DNA from: Kaistia granuli DSM 23481 | Lineage (GTDB): Bacteria > Pseudomonadota > Alphaproteobacteria > Rhizobiales > Kaistiaceae | Length of the DNA: 64,000 nucleotides | Direction: 5' to 3' | Assembly (NCBI RefSeq): GCF_000380505.1 | Contig: NZ_AQYH01000010.1 | Location: 248,001 to 312,000, forward strand | Shown: positions 18,424-27,012 of the stretch, in pieces | Position numbering within the stretch: position 1 is the first letter of the stretch | How the letters are laid out: each line of letters begins with the position of its first letter | Notes under the pieces: generated by a model | What the model was told of the DNA's origin: nothing | The model's database searches: none | What the model saw: the letters and a program-made list of their open reading frames with translations, nothing else | Program-made: the position numbers and the translations under genes

Positions 18424-19191
18424 CTAATAGGGTTGCAGTATTTGCCCCAAGGGTGACGTCGGCGGGATCTTGTCCCGGGCGGCTCTCCGCATGACCTCGT
18501 TGTAGAGATGGACGCAGGACGTCCGATGCGTCGTCAGATCCTTGAGCTGGATATCCGGATCATAGAGGAGCGAAATCCGGTCCGCGTCGACGGGATAGAA
18601 CACGTCCGCAGGCTTGACGTGATGGTGCAGCCCGCGCTGGTTGACGAAATGGGTGATCAGGCGCGGCCCGAGCGTCCCCCACGGTGTCTCCGAGAACGGC
18701 CGTGGCCGCCCAATCCACTGCCGGATCCGCATCTTCATCTGATGACGGGGCTTCAGCCACGGGGGAATGAAGGCCGGCGTCGCCGACCGGCGCAGGTCCT
18801 GCAGCAGTTCGCTGTCCGGCTCAAGGCCGAGGACGGCGCCGTTGATGCTGCTGTCCCGCTCGTAGCCCAGCACGATCTCGGCCGGCTGCAGCGGCTTCAG
18901 GCAATAGACGTCGCAGTCGACATAGATCGACGGAACCCGCTGCAGAAGCTCGTACCGGAAAATGTTCGAGAACAGCGAGAACTTGCCGCCGGACGACAGG
19001 CGGATCATCTCGGCCTCGGGCAGGATCGTCGCGGCGTCGGCCGTCTCGACGCCATCCGGAACGTTGCCGAGATTGCCGTAGCTGTAGAGCCGGGTGCGAT
19101 GTCCGGCCACCACGAACGACCGGAGGCAGGCGGCGGATAGCGGATTGAGCTTGTCACCGATCCAGATGGCGGTGATGAGAGGCAGCGTCAC
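18424..19191 (-). CDS. GT32-like glycosyltransferase with DxD motif
   Basis: A 255-aa predicted cytosolic glycosyltransferase of the DXD sugar-binding type. It opens with ITAIWIGDKLNPLSAACLRSF, has a YVDCDVYCLKPL segment with the DxD metal site, and carries GPRLITHFVNQRGL downstream, a pattern seen in GT32 and capsular-polysaccharide transferases. I chose GTG at 19191, preceded by GGAG at 6 bp, since conservation starts there; an upstream TTG (19287) would run into the neighbouring ABC-F gene. It is convergent with holC and 47 bp behind the ABC-F stop. The acceptor is unknown, and with the GT6 gene it may act on surface glycans. Confidence 0.8.
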   Translation of the reverse strand: MTLPLITAIWIGDKLNPLSAACLRSFVVAGHRTRLYSYGNLGNVPDGVETADAATILPEAEMIRLSSGGKFSLFSNIFRYELLQRVPSIYVDCDVYCLKPLQPAEIVLGYERDSSINGAVLGLEPDSELLQDLRRSATPAFIPPWLKPRHQMKMRIRQWIGRPRPFSETPWGTLGPRLITHFVNQRGLHHHVKPADVFYPVDADRISLLYDPDIQLKDLTTHRTSCVHLYNEVMRRAARDKIPPTSPLGQILQPY

Positions 19192-19238
19192 GTCGGTCTC
19201 CGGAGATCGTATTTCGGTGAAACGGGGCGGAGAGGAGT

Positions 19239-21125
19239 TCAGTCCACTCCGACCGCCGTCTCGTATTCTGCCGACATTTCCAGCCAATGCTCTTCCCGCT
19301 CGCCCAGCGTCCGGACCGCGTCGGCGCGCTGTTTGGCAAGCGTTGTCGCCTTGCTCGGATCCTTGACGTAGAGCTCGACGTCGGCGAGCGCGGTGTCCAG
19401 CTTCTGAATCTCTTTCTGAAGCTTTTCCATCAAGGATTCGGTTTCCTTGATCTTTTTCCGCAGCGGCGCCAGCTCCGACCGCTTGGCGGCCGACTCGCGG
19501 CGACGATCCTGGGCCGAGTTCTTGGAGGCGTCGCCCTCCGTCTTGCCGTTGGAGGTATCCGGCCCCTTCACGATCAGCTTTCGGTAGTCGTCCATGTCGC
19601 CGTCGAAATTCGACACCGTGCCGTCGGCGACCAGCAGCAGCCGGTCGACCGAGGCCTCGATCAGATGGCGATCATGGCTGATCAGGATCACGGCGCCCGG
19701 ATAGTCGTTCAGCGCCTGCACGAGCGCCTCGCGGCTGTCGATGTCGAGATGGTTGGTCGGCTCGTCGAGGATGAGCAGATTGGCGCCGCGGAAGGTGGCG
19801 ATGCCGAGCAGCAGGCGCGCCCGCTCGCCGCCCGAGAGCTCGCGCGCCGGCGTGTCCATCTTGGCGGTCGGAAAACCCATGGCGCCGACTCGGGCGCGAA
19901 CCTGCGCCTCGGTCGCGTCCGGCATCAGCATGCGGATGTGCTGTACGGCGGTCTCGGCCGGGCGCAGATCGTCGAGCTGGTGCTGGGCGAAGAAGGCGAT
20001 GTCGAGCTTGTCGGCGCGTCGCATCGCGCCAGTCAGGTTGGGCAGGCGGCCGGCGAGCAGCTTGGCGAAGGTCGACTTGCCGTTGCCATTGGCCCCCAGC
20101 AGGCCGATGCGGTCCTCGACGTCGATGCGGAGGTCGAGCTTGCGGAGGATCGGCTTGCCCTCCTCATAACCGACAGAGGCGTTGTCGAGCGCGATGATCG
20201 GCGGCGCCAGGATCTTGGCCGGCGGCGGGAAGTAGAACGGCGTCACATCCGAATCGACGATGCCGGCGATCGGCTGCATCTTTTCCAGCGCCTTCATGCG
20301 CGATTGCGCCTGGCGCGCCTTGGAAGCCTTGGCCTTGAATCGATCGACGAAGGCCTGCAGGTGCTTGCGCTGATCGTCCTGCTTCTTCTTCAGCTTCAGC
20401 TGCAACGCCTGCTTCTCGCGGCGCTGGCGGTCGAAACTGTCATAGCCGCCGCGATAGGGCGTCAGCTTGCCCTGGTCGAGATGGACGATCATGTCGACGG
20501 CGCGGTTCAGCAAGTCGCGATCATGGCTGATCAGGAAGACCGTGTGCGGATAGCGCGCGACATAGTTCTCGAGCCACATCGTGCCTTCGAGGTCGAGATA
20601 GTTGGTCGGCTCGTCGAGCAGCAGCAGGTCGGGCTCGGCGAACAGCACGGCGGCGAGCGCCACGCGCATACGCCAGCCGCCGGAAAAGGCCGAGCAGGGG
20701 CGCAGCTGCGCCGCGGCGTCGAAGCCGAGGCCGGACAGGATGGTGCCGGCGCGCGCCTCGGCCGCATGGGCGCCGATGTCGGACAGGCGGATCTGGATCT
20801 CGGCGATGCGGTGCGGATCGGTCGCGTGCTCGGCCTCGGCCAGCAGCGCCGCGCGCTCGGTATCGGCGGCGAGTACGAAGTCGATCAGCGACTGTTCGGT
20901 GCCAGGCGCCTCCTGGGCGACCTGGCCGATGCGGACGCCGCGCGGCAGGCCGATGGAGCCGCTCTCCGGCGCGATCTCGCCGGTGACCAGCTTGAACAGG
21001 GTCGTCTTGCCGGTGCCGTTGCGGCCGACGAAGCCGGCCTTTACCCCGTCGGGTAGGGCAATGGTCGCCCCCTCAAGGAGCGTACGGCCGGCGATGCGAT
21101 AGGTGACTTCGTTGACATGCAGCAT
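19239..21125 (-). CDS. ABC-F family ATPase (Uup-like)
   Basis: A 628-aa soluble ATPase with two ABC domains in tandem and no membrane segments. Walker A motifs are GRNGTGKT (residues about 34-41) and GANGNGKS; signature motifs are FSGGWRMR and LSGGERAR. A charged linker rich in Lys/Arg/Gln lies between the domains and a C-terminal coiled coil closes the protein, as in Uup. ABC-F proteins act on ribosomes, rescuing or resolving stalled states; the exact role of this one cannot be read from sequence. Confidence 0.93.
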   Translation of the reverse strand: MLHVNEVTYRIAGRTLLEGATIALPDGVKAGFVGRNGTGKTTLFKLVTGEIAPESGSIGLPRGVRIGQVAQEAPGTEQSLIDFVLAADTERAALLAEAEHATDPHRIAEIQIRLSDIGAHAAEARAGTILSGLGFDAAAQLRPCSAFSGGWRMRVALAAVLFAEPDLLLLDEPTNYLDLEGTMWLENYVARYPHTVFLISHDRDLLNRAVDMIVHLDQGKLTPYRGGYDSFDRQRREKQALQLKLKKKQDDQRKHLQAFVDRFKAKASKARQAQSRMKALEKMQPIAGIVDSDVTPFYFPPPAKILAPPIIALDNASVGYEEGKPILRKLDLRIDVEDRIGLLGANGNGKSTFAKLLAGRLPNLTGAMRRADKLDIAFFAQHQLDDLRPAETAVQHIRMLMPDATEAQVRARVGAMGFPTAKMDTPARELSGGERARLLLGIATFRGANLLILDEPTNHLDIDSREALVQALNDYPGAVILISHDRHLIEASVDRLLLVADGTVSNFDGDMDDYRKLIVKGPDTSNGKTEGDASKNSAQDRRRESAAKRSELAPLRKKIKETESLMEKLQKEIQKLDTALADVELYVKDPSKATTLAKQRADAVRTLGEREEHWLEMSAEYETAVGVD

Positions 21126-21192
21126 GGCCGGCTATGTGCCGTGCCTTGGCGCCGGACGCAAGCGTTCCGCGTCGACAAGTCGCCGGTCGTTT

Positions 21193-22014
21193 CTAGCGAC
21201 CGGCGATGTCGCGAACGATCAGCTCGGCATGGTAGCTCGCCAGCTCGTAGCAAAGCACGAGCTCGTTGCGGGCCGCGTCATAGCTCGACGTCACCGCGCC
21301 GCAGCTTTTCGCCCGGATGGTCGGGGCGGGGGAGAGCGTGAAATCATTGGCGAGCCGCGTCGCCACCTCTTCCAGCACGCGATTGTCGTGCAGGATGGTC
21401 ACTTCCGCGATCTCGCCGCCGGTCGGCTCTTCGTAGACGACGGGGATGGTGGTCATGGGCGCGCCCGCGGCGCGGGCCAGCGGCTTCAGCCCTTCGGTCC
21501 AGAGGGCGCGCTTCTTCTGGTAGCTCGCGGCGCAATCGGCGCGGGCCGCAGGCGTCAGCGACGACGCGTCGGCGACATCGGCGAAATCCTTGCCGTTGGC
21601 GCCGACCATGTCGCAGACGATGCCGTTGGTCCGCTCGGCGTCGAGGGAATGGCGATCGGGCAGGCCGACGGCCTCGGGGCGGGCGGAAGCGGTCAGATGA
21701 TTCGAAAGCATCCAGCTATCGATGGCGTCGACCAGCGTCTGGTCGCCGGCGCCGGAGCGCGGCTCCAGCAGCGTCATGACGGCGAAATCGTCGGCCGCCT
21801 GCTCGCCGCCGTCCTGCAGCACGCCGAAGCGCTGCATCATCATGTGGCCGGCCTGGTGATAGAGCGCGAACACGGCGTTGCCGACGACGAAGTCGACCAC
21901 CTCGGCCAGATGGGCGTCGGTGATGTCCTGCGGCGGCTCGGCCTCGATCGTCGGGGTGGCTGCCTGCGCGGCCGAAACGGAGAGGGCGAAGGCAAGGAGA
22001 AGGGGCCGCAACAT
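21193..22014 (-). CDS. DUF4344 putative metallopeptidase, active-site Glu replaced
   Basis: A 273-aa exported protein with a signal peptide (cleavage after about SAAQA). The segment LYHQAGHMMM at residues 51-60 aligns with the HExxH helix of DUF4344 proteins, but Gln54 stands where the catalytic glutamate should be. Other family landmarks are present: the GGEQAADDFA stretch and, downstream, a SLDAERTNGIVC segment. It may be an inactive homologue, or this clade may use another base. Spacing suggests its own promoter in the 140 bp upstream. Confidence 0.8.
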   Translation of the reverse strand: MLRPLLLAFALSVSAAQAATPTIEAEPPQDITDAHLAEVVDFVVGNAVFALYHQAGHMMMQRFGVLQDGGEQAADDFAVMTLLEPRSGAGDQTLVDAIDSWMLSNHLTASARPEAVGLPDRHSLDAERTNGIVCDMVGANGKDFADVADASSLTPAARADCAASYQKKRALWTEGLKPLARAAGAPMTTIPVVYEEPTGGEIAEVTILHDNRVLEEVATRLANDFTLSPAPTIRAKSCGAVTSSYDAARNELVLCYELASYHAELIVRDIAGR

Positions 22015-22155
22015 GGGGACTCGCAGGCAAAGAGAACGAAACTGTGTGGAAACGTGCTCTTCCCCCTCGGTTGAATCAAGCGACCGCCATCACACATCGC
22101 CGATATATTTGCGCGATCGGTTGCAGGCGGACCGGTTGCCCGTGCCGCGCGGGCA

Positions 22156-22671
22156 CTAGCTAAGGCCCATTCCCGACTGGCGCTGGAAAAGGATCAGATC
22201 GAGGCTGGCGCAGGCGTCGCGGCCGGCGATGCGGGTCAGGATCGCGGTCGCCTGGCCGCGGTGGTGGGTCTGGTGGTTGAAGAGGTGGGCGAGGGCGGGG
22301 CCGAGCGGCTGCGTGACCTCGGTCGGATTGGTGATCGGCCGGTAGGTGAACTTGCCGGCGATGTCCGCCTCGCTGAGCCCTTCGACATAGGCGACGATCC
22401 GTTCGTCCTCGACGCGCCGGAGCAGCGCTAGCTCGTCGAGCGCCTCCGCCGCCGTCTCGTCCAGCGCCGTGTGCAGCGGGCCGGATCCGGTGAAACGGCG
22501 CATCCAGATCCGGTCTGTGACGACGAGGTGGTTGAGCGTGCCGCCGAGCGAACCGAAAAACGCGCCCTGGTCGGCGTGATAGAGCTCCGGTGAGACGGAG
22601 CGCGCGGCCTCGTAGAGGCGCTCATTGGCCCATGCATTATAGGCGGCGAACATGGTGAAGTGCTGCTTCAA
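22156..22671 (-). CDS. DinB family protein
   Basis: A 171-aa four-helix-bundle protein of the DinB/YfiT superfamily. The pattern HFTMFAAYNAWANERLY at the N-terminus, a histidine in LGGTLNHLVVTDRIWMRRF and HLFNHQTHHRGQ near residue 130 supply the three histidines expected to bind a divalent metal. Characterised relatives are thiol-dependent transferases or hydrolases, often stress-linked. The substrate is not predictable. It is divergent from ndk. Confidence 0.9.
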   Translation of the reverse strand: MKQHFTMFAAYNAWANERLYEAARSVSPELYHADQGAFFGSLGGTLNHLVVTDRIWMRRFTGSGPLHTALDETAAEALDELALLRRVEDERIVAYVEGLSEADIAGKFTYRPITNPTEVTQPLGPALAHLFNHQTHHRGQATAILTRIAGRDACASLDLILFQRQSGMGLS

Positions 22672-22844
22672 GGCCTGGCTCCCGTGCCCGTCGCGAAAAC
22701 GTCGCGTTTATCAGGTAAGTATGGCTGACATTTTTACGCTCCGACAGAGCGATCGAAAGGGTCCGCGCCCTTGCCGGGTCGGGGCGACGAGGCTATACAG
22801 CGCCACCCAATTACCCAAATCAAACCGACAGACAGGACCGAGAA

Positions 22845-23267
22845 ATGGCGATTGAACGCACCTTTTCGATGATCAAGCCCGACGCGACCAAGCGCAACCT
22901 GACCGGCAAGATCACCGCCAAGCTGGAAGATGCCGGCCTGCGCGTCGTCGCCTCCAAGCGCGTCTGGATGTCCCGCCAGCAGGCCGAGGGCTTCTACGCC
23001 GTTCACAAGGAGCGTCCCTTCTTCGGTGAGCTGGTCGAGACGATGACCGCCGGCCCGACCGTCGTTCAGGTTCTGGAAGGCGAAGGCGCCATCCTGAAGA
23101 ACCGCGAAGTCATGGGCGCGACCAACCCGGCCAACGCCGACGCCGGCACGATCCGCAAGGAATTCGCCCTGTCGATCGGCGAGAACTCGGTGCACGGTTC
23201 GGATGCTCCGGAGACCGCTGCCCAGGAGATCGCCTACTGGTTCTCGGGCATCGAGCTCGTCGGCTAA
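22845..23267 (+). CDS. ndk: Nucleoside diphosphate kinase
   Basis: Balances nucleoside triphosphate pools by moving the gamma-phosphate between nucleotides through a phosphohistidine. The 140-aa protein has the signature [12 protein letters not shown] with the catalytic His and starts [14 protein letters not shown] 173-bp upstream region holds its promoter, and a strong intrinsic terminator follows at 23291. Confidence 0.97.
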   Translation: MAIERTFSMIKPDATKRNLTGKITAKLEDAGLRVVASKRVWMSRQQAEGFYAVHKERPFFGELVETMTAGPTVVQVLEGEGAILKNREVMGATNPANADAGTIRKEFALSIGENSVHGSDAPETAAQEIAYWFSGIELVG

Positions 23268-23290
23268 TCACCGAACACTTCTGAATTCGA

Positions 23291-23317
23291 ATGGCCGGGC
23301 TTGCCCCGGCCATTTTT
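23291..23317 (+). terminator. Intrinsic terminator of ndk
   Basis: Perfect 9-bp stem ATGGCCGGG / CCCGGCCAT with a 5-nt loop, followed by TTTTTG. It lies 23 bp after the ndk stop codon. Confidence 0.9.
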
Positions 23318-23359
23318 GTTTCTGGCGCGCCGCATCGGGCTTTTCCAGGCTCGCCGGCC

Positions 23360-23980
23360 TCAGCTCAGCGGGATCATGACCGCCTTGCGATAGGCGGGGC
23401 GGGCCGAGAGGCGTTCGTACCAGGCGGCCAGATGCGGCAGGTCGGGCCGCTCGATCGGCATGGCGAACCAGGCATAGACGAAGCAGCCGAGCGGGATGTC
23501 GCCCATGCCGAAGCTCGGGCCCGAAAGATAGGGCTGCTCGGCGAGCGCCTGATCCGCCATTCCCAGCAGGGCAGCGCATTTGGTCCGGCCCGCCTCGATC
23601 GCGGCGCTGTCGCGCCGGTCCGGTGCGGTGCGCACCATGCCCCAGAACACGTCGCGGAACGGGGCGGCCAAGCTCGACGTCGTCCAGTCCATCCAGCGGT
23701 CGGCGCTGGCGCGCAGCGTCGCCGGCTCCGGCGCCAGCGTGCCGAGGGCATAGCGTGCGGCGAGGTAGCGGACGATGGCGTTCGATTCCCACAAGACGAA
23801 GTCGCCGTCCCGGATCGTCGGCACCAAGCCGTTCGGATTCATGGCGCGATAGGTGGGATCGCCCGTCAGGCCGAAAGCGCCGCCGGCCGGGATCGCCTCA
23901 TAGGCGAGGCCGATTTCCTCGGCGCACCAGAGCACCTTCTTGACGTTGTTCGAGTTGTTGCGGCCCCAGATCGTCAGCAT
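23360..23980 (-). CDS. Glutathione S-transferase family protein
   Basis: A 206-aa cytosolic GST. The N-terminal thioredoxin fold runs from LTIWGRNNSNNVKKVLWCAEE and carries the glutathione-site NGLVPTIRDGDFVLWESNAIVRYL stretch; the helical C-terminal domain contains GPSFGMGDIPLGC. Substrate is unknown. AGGAGAGACAG precedes the ATG at 23980; a longer in-frame reading to 24211 runs through the next gene and is not supported. Confidence 0.9.
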   Translation of the reverse strand: MLTIWGRNNSNNVKKVLWCAEEIGLAYEAIPAGGAFGLTGDPTYRAMNPNGLVPTIRDGDFVLWESNAIVRYLAARYALGTLAPEPATLRASADRWMDWTTSSLAAPFRDVFWGMVRTAPDRRDSAAIEAGRTKCAALLGMADQALAEQPYLSGPSFGMGDIPLGCFVYAWFAMPIERPDLPHLAAWYERLSARPAYRKAVMIPLS

Positions 23981-24026
23981 CTGTCTCTCCTCCCGGCGTG
24001 CCGGCGCATCCGCCGGGACGGCGACG

Positions 24027-24689
24027 TCAGATCTCGTCGAGAAACTCATCGTAAAAGCGGCGGAGGCGGTCCTGCCGAAGTGTCGCCAGGCTCGATCCGG
24101 CCTCGGTCTGGAAGCCGCTGGCGAGCTTGAACAGCTTGTTCTCGAAATGGTCGAGCGCGAAGCGCGCATCGGCGAGCGGCCGGGCGATCGCTTGCGGATC
24201 GTCGGGATCATAGAGGCCGCTGCCGAGGCGGCCGGCGATATAAAAGCAGCGGGCCGCGCCGATCATGCCGATCGCGTCGAGACGGTCGGCATCCTGCAGG
24301 ATGCGCGCTTCCAGTGTCTCCGGCGTGATGCCCGCCGAAAAGCTGTGCGCCTCGATCGCATGGGCGACGGCGTCGATCCGGGCCGGGTCCCAGCCTAGAT
24401 CGGCCAGGATGCCCGCGGCTTTGCGGGCCGCGAGGCGGGAGGCTTGCGGACGCATCGGGTCGTTCTTCTCGACGGTGACACAGTCGTGCAGCAGGACGGC
24501 CGCCGCGAGGACCTCGCCGTCGCCGCCTTCCCGGGCGTGGATGGCGGCCGCGTTCTTCCAGACCCGCTGCAGGTGGGCGATGTCGTGCGAGCCGTCATCG
24601 CTGTCGGTCGCATGCGGCAGCAGGCGTTCGGCCAGCGCCTGATGCGGCGCGAAGGCGTTGTTGCCGCGGTTCGTCAGGGAGAGATTCAA
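24027..24689 (-). CDS. HD-domain phosphohydrolase (YedJ-like)
   Basis: A 220-aa HD-superfamily protein. Metal ligands are visible as His35 (GSHDIAHLQRVWKNA), the His-Asp pair at 68-69 (LLHDC) and Asp in LQDADRLDA, the layout of YedJ-type phosphohydrolases. The nucleotide or other phosphate substrate cannot be predicted. Its start overlaps the moaE stop by 4 bp, placing it at the end of a pgsA-moaD-moaE-HD transcript; the co-location does not by itself imply a molybdopterin role. Confidence 0.87.
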   Translation of the reverse strand: MNLSLTNRGNNAFAPHQALAERLLPHATDSDDGSHDIAHLQRVWKNAAAIHAREGGDGEVLAAAVLLHDCVTVEKNDPMRPQASRLAARKAAGILADLGWDPARIDAVAHAIEAHSFSAGITPETLEARILQDADRLDAIGMIGAARCFYIAGRLGSGLYDPDDPQAIARPLADARFALDHFENKLFKLASGFQTEAGSSLATLRQDRLRRFYDEFLDEI

Positions 24690-25150
24690 TCGACGGTGTT
24701 CCAGCGTTCCTCGGCGTCGTCGTCGGACGACTTGGCGCTGACCCAGGCGACGGCACCGGCGGCGGTGTGTTCCTTCTTCCAGAAGGGCGCGTGGGTTTTG
24801 AGGAAGTCCATGATGAATTCGGCCGATTCGAACGCGGCGTGACGATGCTTCGAGGCCGTCACCACCAGCACGATGGTCTCGCCGGGCTTCACCTTGCCAT
24901 GCCGGTGCAGCACGGTGACGTCGGAGATTTCCCAGCGCTTCGCCGCCTGTTCGGCGATGCGCGTCACTTCCGTCTCCGCCATGCCGGGATAGTGCTCGAG
25001 CTCGAGCGCCTCGAGCCGGCCGTCCTCGTCGCGGCAGAGCCCGGTGAAGGTCACCACCGCGCCGATGTCGCCCCGGCCCGTCGTCACGCGCTCGATCTCC
25101 GCCGTGATGTCGAGCGGCTCGGAAACGATGGCAACGCGGACATGGGCCAT
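24686..25150 (-). CDS. moaE: Molybdopterin synthase catalytic subunit
   Basis: Large subunit of MPT synthase (154 aa), which uses the thiocarboxylate on MoaD to convert cyclic pyranopterin monophosphate to molybdopterin. Family landmarks are present: LEHYPGMAE, the HRHGKVKPGE stretch and the KHRHAAFESAEFIMDFLKTHAPFWKKE region with the catalytic lysines. It lies 5 bp after moaD. Confidence 0.95.
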   Translation of the reverse strand: MAHVRVAIVSEPLDITAEIERVTTGRGDIGAVVTFTGLCRDEDGRLEALELEHYPGMAETEVTRIAEQAAKRWEISDVTVLHRHGKVKPGETIVLVVTASKHRHAAFESAEFIMDFLKTHAPFWKKEHTAAGAVAWVSAKSSDDDAEERWNTVD

Positions 25151-25155
25151 GGCGG

Positions 25156-25407
25156 CTAGCCTCCCGTCATCGGGGGAAAGAGGGCGACTTCGCGCACGCC
25201 GGCGATAGGCGTGTCATGCTCGGCATGATCATGGTCGAGGGCGACGCGGATGGCGGCCGGTTCAGCCAGCGCGAGGTCATAGGCTTCGCCCCGCGTGCGC
25301 AGCCAGCCGAGCAGGTCGTCAACCGTATCGACGCCACGCGGCGGCTCAATCGTTTCCTCGGCCGTGCCGATCCGCTCTCGCACCCAGGCGAAATAGAGGA
25401 GCTTCAC
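25156..25407 (-). CDS. moaD: Molybdopterin synthase sulfur carrier subunit
   Basis: Ubiquitin-fold sulfur carrier of MPT synthase (83 aa). It begins MKLLYFAWVRERIG and ends FPPMTGG; the terminal Gly-Gly is the site of adenylation and thiocarboxylation. Its start overlaps the pgsA stop by 4 bp (ATGA), so expression is coupled to phospholipid synthesis and to moaE downstream. Confidence 0.95.
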   Translation of the reverse strand: MKLLYFAWVRERIGTAEETIEPPRGVDTVDDLLGWLRTRGEAYDLALAEPAAIRVALDHDHAEHDTPIAGVREVALFPPMTGG

Positions 25408-26015
25408 GGTTCCTCCTCCAGGATATGGCCGAGCCCGGCGCGGAAATAATCATAGCCCGTATAGAGGGTGACGATGGCCGAGATCCACAGCAGCACGATG
25501 CCGATCAGCGTCGTATAGGCGAAATGGATGTCGCCGGCGGGGCCTGCCAGCAGGAACCCGATCGACACCATCTGCAGCGCCGTCTTCCACTTGGCGAGGC
25601 GCGACACCGGCACACTGACGCGCAGCTCGGCGAGATATTCGCGAAGGCCCGAGACGAGGATTTCGCGCGACAGGATGATCAGCGCCGCCCAGAGCGACAG
25701 CCCACCAATCGTGCGTTCGAACACGAGCGCCAGAAGGCAGGCGGAGACCAGCAGCTTGTCGGCGATCGGATCCAGCATGCGGCCCAGCGAGGATTGCTGT
25801 TTCCAGATCCGCGCCAGATAGCCGTCGAGATAGTCGGTGACACTGGCGAGGATGAAGAGCGCCAGCGCGATCCAGCGCCACGAATCCTTGCCACCGACGA
25901 CGCAGAAGACGACGAGGGGGACAGCCAGAATCCGGGCATAGGTCAGGATGTTCGGGAGCGAAAGCAGAAGTGCTCGCTGCGGCCGTCTGACGTCGAAGGT
26001 GCGAAGCTCGCTCAT
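25404..26015 (-). CDS. pgsA: CDP-diacylglycerol-glycerol-3-phosphate 3-phosphatidyltransferase
   Basis: Inner-membrane enzyme making phosphatidylglycerol phosphate from CDP-diacylglycerol. The 203-aa protein has the CDP-alcohol phosphotransferase signature (DYLDGYLAR...GRMLDPIADKLL), with all three catalytic Asp positions, and several membrane helices. I start at MSELRTFD (26015), which has AAGGAC before it. In relatives pgsA follows uvrC directly; here uvrC lies 6.6 kb away on the same strand. Confidence 0.94.
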   Translation of the reverse strand: MSELRTFDVRRPQRALLLSLPNILTYARILAVPLVVFCVVGGKDSWRWIALALFILASVTDYLDGYLARIWKQQSSLGRMLDPIADKLLVSACLLALVFERTIGGLSLWAALIILSREILVSGLREYLAELRVSVPVSRLAKWKTALQMVSIGFLLAGPAGDIHFAYTTLIGIVLLWISAIVTLYTGYDYFRAGLGHILEEEP

Positions 26016-26249
26016 AACCGTCCTTGAACCCTCACCCTCATATTGCATCCGGGCCTGCCCCTGCCAAGGGTGGCTAGCAAAAGACATGGCAGAACCGGAT
26101 ATGGCCAGGAGGCTGGCGCGACAATGCGATGCCGACACGGCGTTCGCGGGAATCGGCTACATGATATCCCGTCCGGCGGCCGTTCCGCCATGGCGAAGCG
26201 GCCGAGCCGGCAACAATCGGCCGCCGCCGAACAGATGAGGGGGACGCGC

Positions 26250-26615
26250 ATGCGCGCCTGGTTCGAACATCTTGTCGCGGCGAGTCGCTGGTCGGCGTCC
26301 GGGGTCGCGATCCTGTTCCGGGGCGAGACGGCGGCGCGAATGGAGCTTGCGGGAGGTCTCGCCGCACTGGTCTGGATCGTCGTCCTGGGGCGCTCGTTGG
26401 CCGAGATCGGCGTCTATCTCGTGCTGGTCTTCGCCTCGCTCTCGGTCGAGGCGATCAACACGGCGATCGAGGAGATCGTCGATCGCGTCTCGCCGGAGCG
26501 CTCCGAATTTGCGCGGCGCGCCAAGGATCTCGGCTCGGCCGCGGTCATGTTCATGCTGGTGGCGACGAGCCTCTATGTCGGGATGCTGACGATCGCGACC
26601 CTGCTTGGCCGGTGA
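26250..26615 (+). CDS. dgkA: Diacylglycerol kinase
   Basis: Small integral-membrane kinase (121 aa) recycling diacylglycerol to phosphatidic acid. The prokaryotic DgkA signature EAINTAIEEIVDRVSPE is intact, three membrane helices are visible and the length matches. I chose ATG 26250, which has GAGGGGGA six bases before it and gives the family N-terminus; ATG 26235 is an alternative. It is divergent from pgsA, so two phospholipid enzymes share this junction. Confidence 0.9.
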   Translation: MRAWFEHLVAASRWSASGVAILFRGETAARMELAGGLAALVWIVVLGRSLAEIGVYLVLVFASLSVEAINTAIEEIVDRVSPERSEFARRAKDLGSAAVMFMLVATSLYVGMLTIATLLGR

Positions 26616-26696
26616 CGGTCGCGCCGGCGCGGGTTGGCAGGACGGTGGCGTCCCGCTATGTGTGCCGTCGAATGCTATCGATTTGAAAGCTCAATC

Positions 26697-26957
26697 ATGA
26701 CCGACACGCTGCCCGACCGTCTCTCGAACGACCCGAAGAGCCCCTTCCATGACGAGGCCCTGCTGGAGCGCGGCATCGGCATCCGCTTCAACGGCGTCGA
26801 GAAGACCAATGTCGAAGAATATTGTATCAGCGAAGGCTGGGTCCGCGTCGCCGCCGGCAAGGCGCGCGATCGCTTCGGCAATCCGCTGACGATCAAGCTG
26901 AAGGGCGTGGTCGAGGCCTATCTGCACGACGCCAGCGACGCGAACGACGCAGGCTGA
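26697..26957 (+). CDS. DUF3297 family protein
   Basis: A conserved small soluble protein of unknown function (86 aa), frequent in Proteobacteria. The family core GIRFNGVEKTNVEEYCISEGWVR, then the KLKGVVEAYL segment, is easy to recognise. No motif suggests enzyme activity. It ends a few bases before a long palindrome (26965-26986) and is convergent with trhO. Confidence 0.88.
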   Translation: MTDTLPDRLSNDPKSPFHDEALLERGIGIRFNGVEKTNVEEYCISEGWVRVAAGKARDRFGNPLTIKLKGVVEAYLHDASDANDAG

Positions 26958-26964
26958 TAGTGAC

Positions 26965-26986
26965 GGGCGCGATCCCGATCGCGCCC
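26965..26986. terminator. Possible bidirectional terminator (22-bp palindrome)
   Basis: GGGCGCGATC and its exact complement GATCGCGCCC are separated by two bases, between the convergent DUF3297 and trhO genes. It could end transcription from both sides, but neither flank has a T tract, so termination is inference from position. Confidence 0.45.
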
Positions 26987-27012
26987 TGCCAGATCGAGGA
27001 TCCCTGCCGGGG

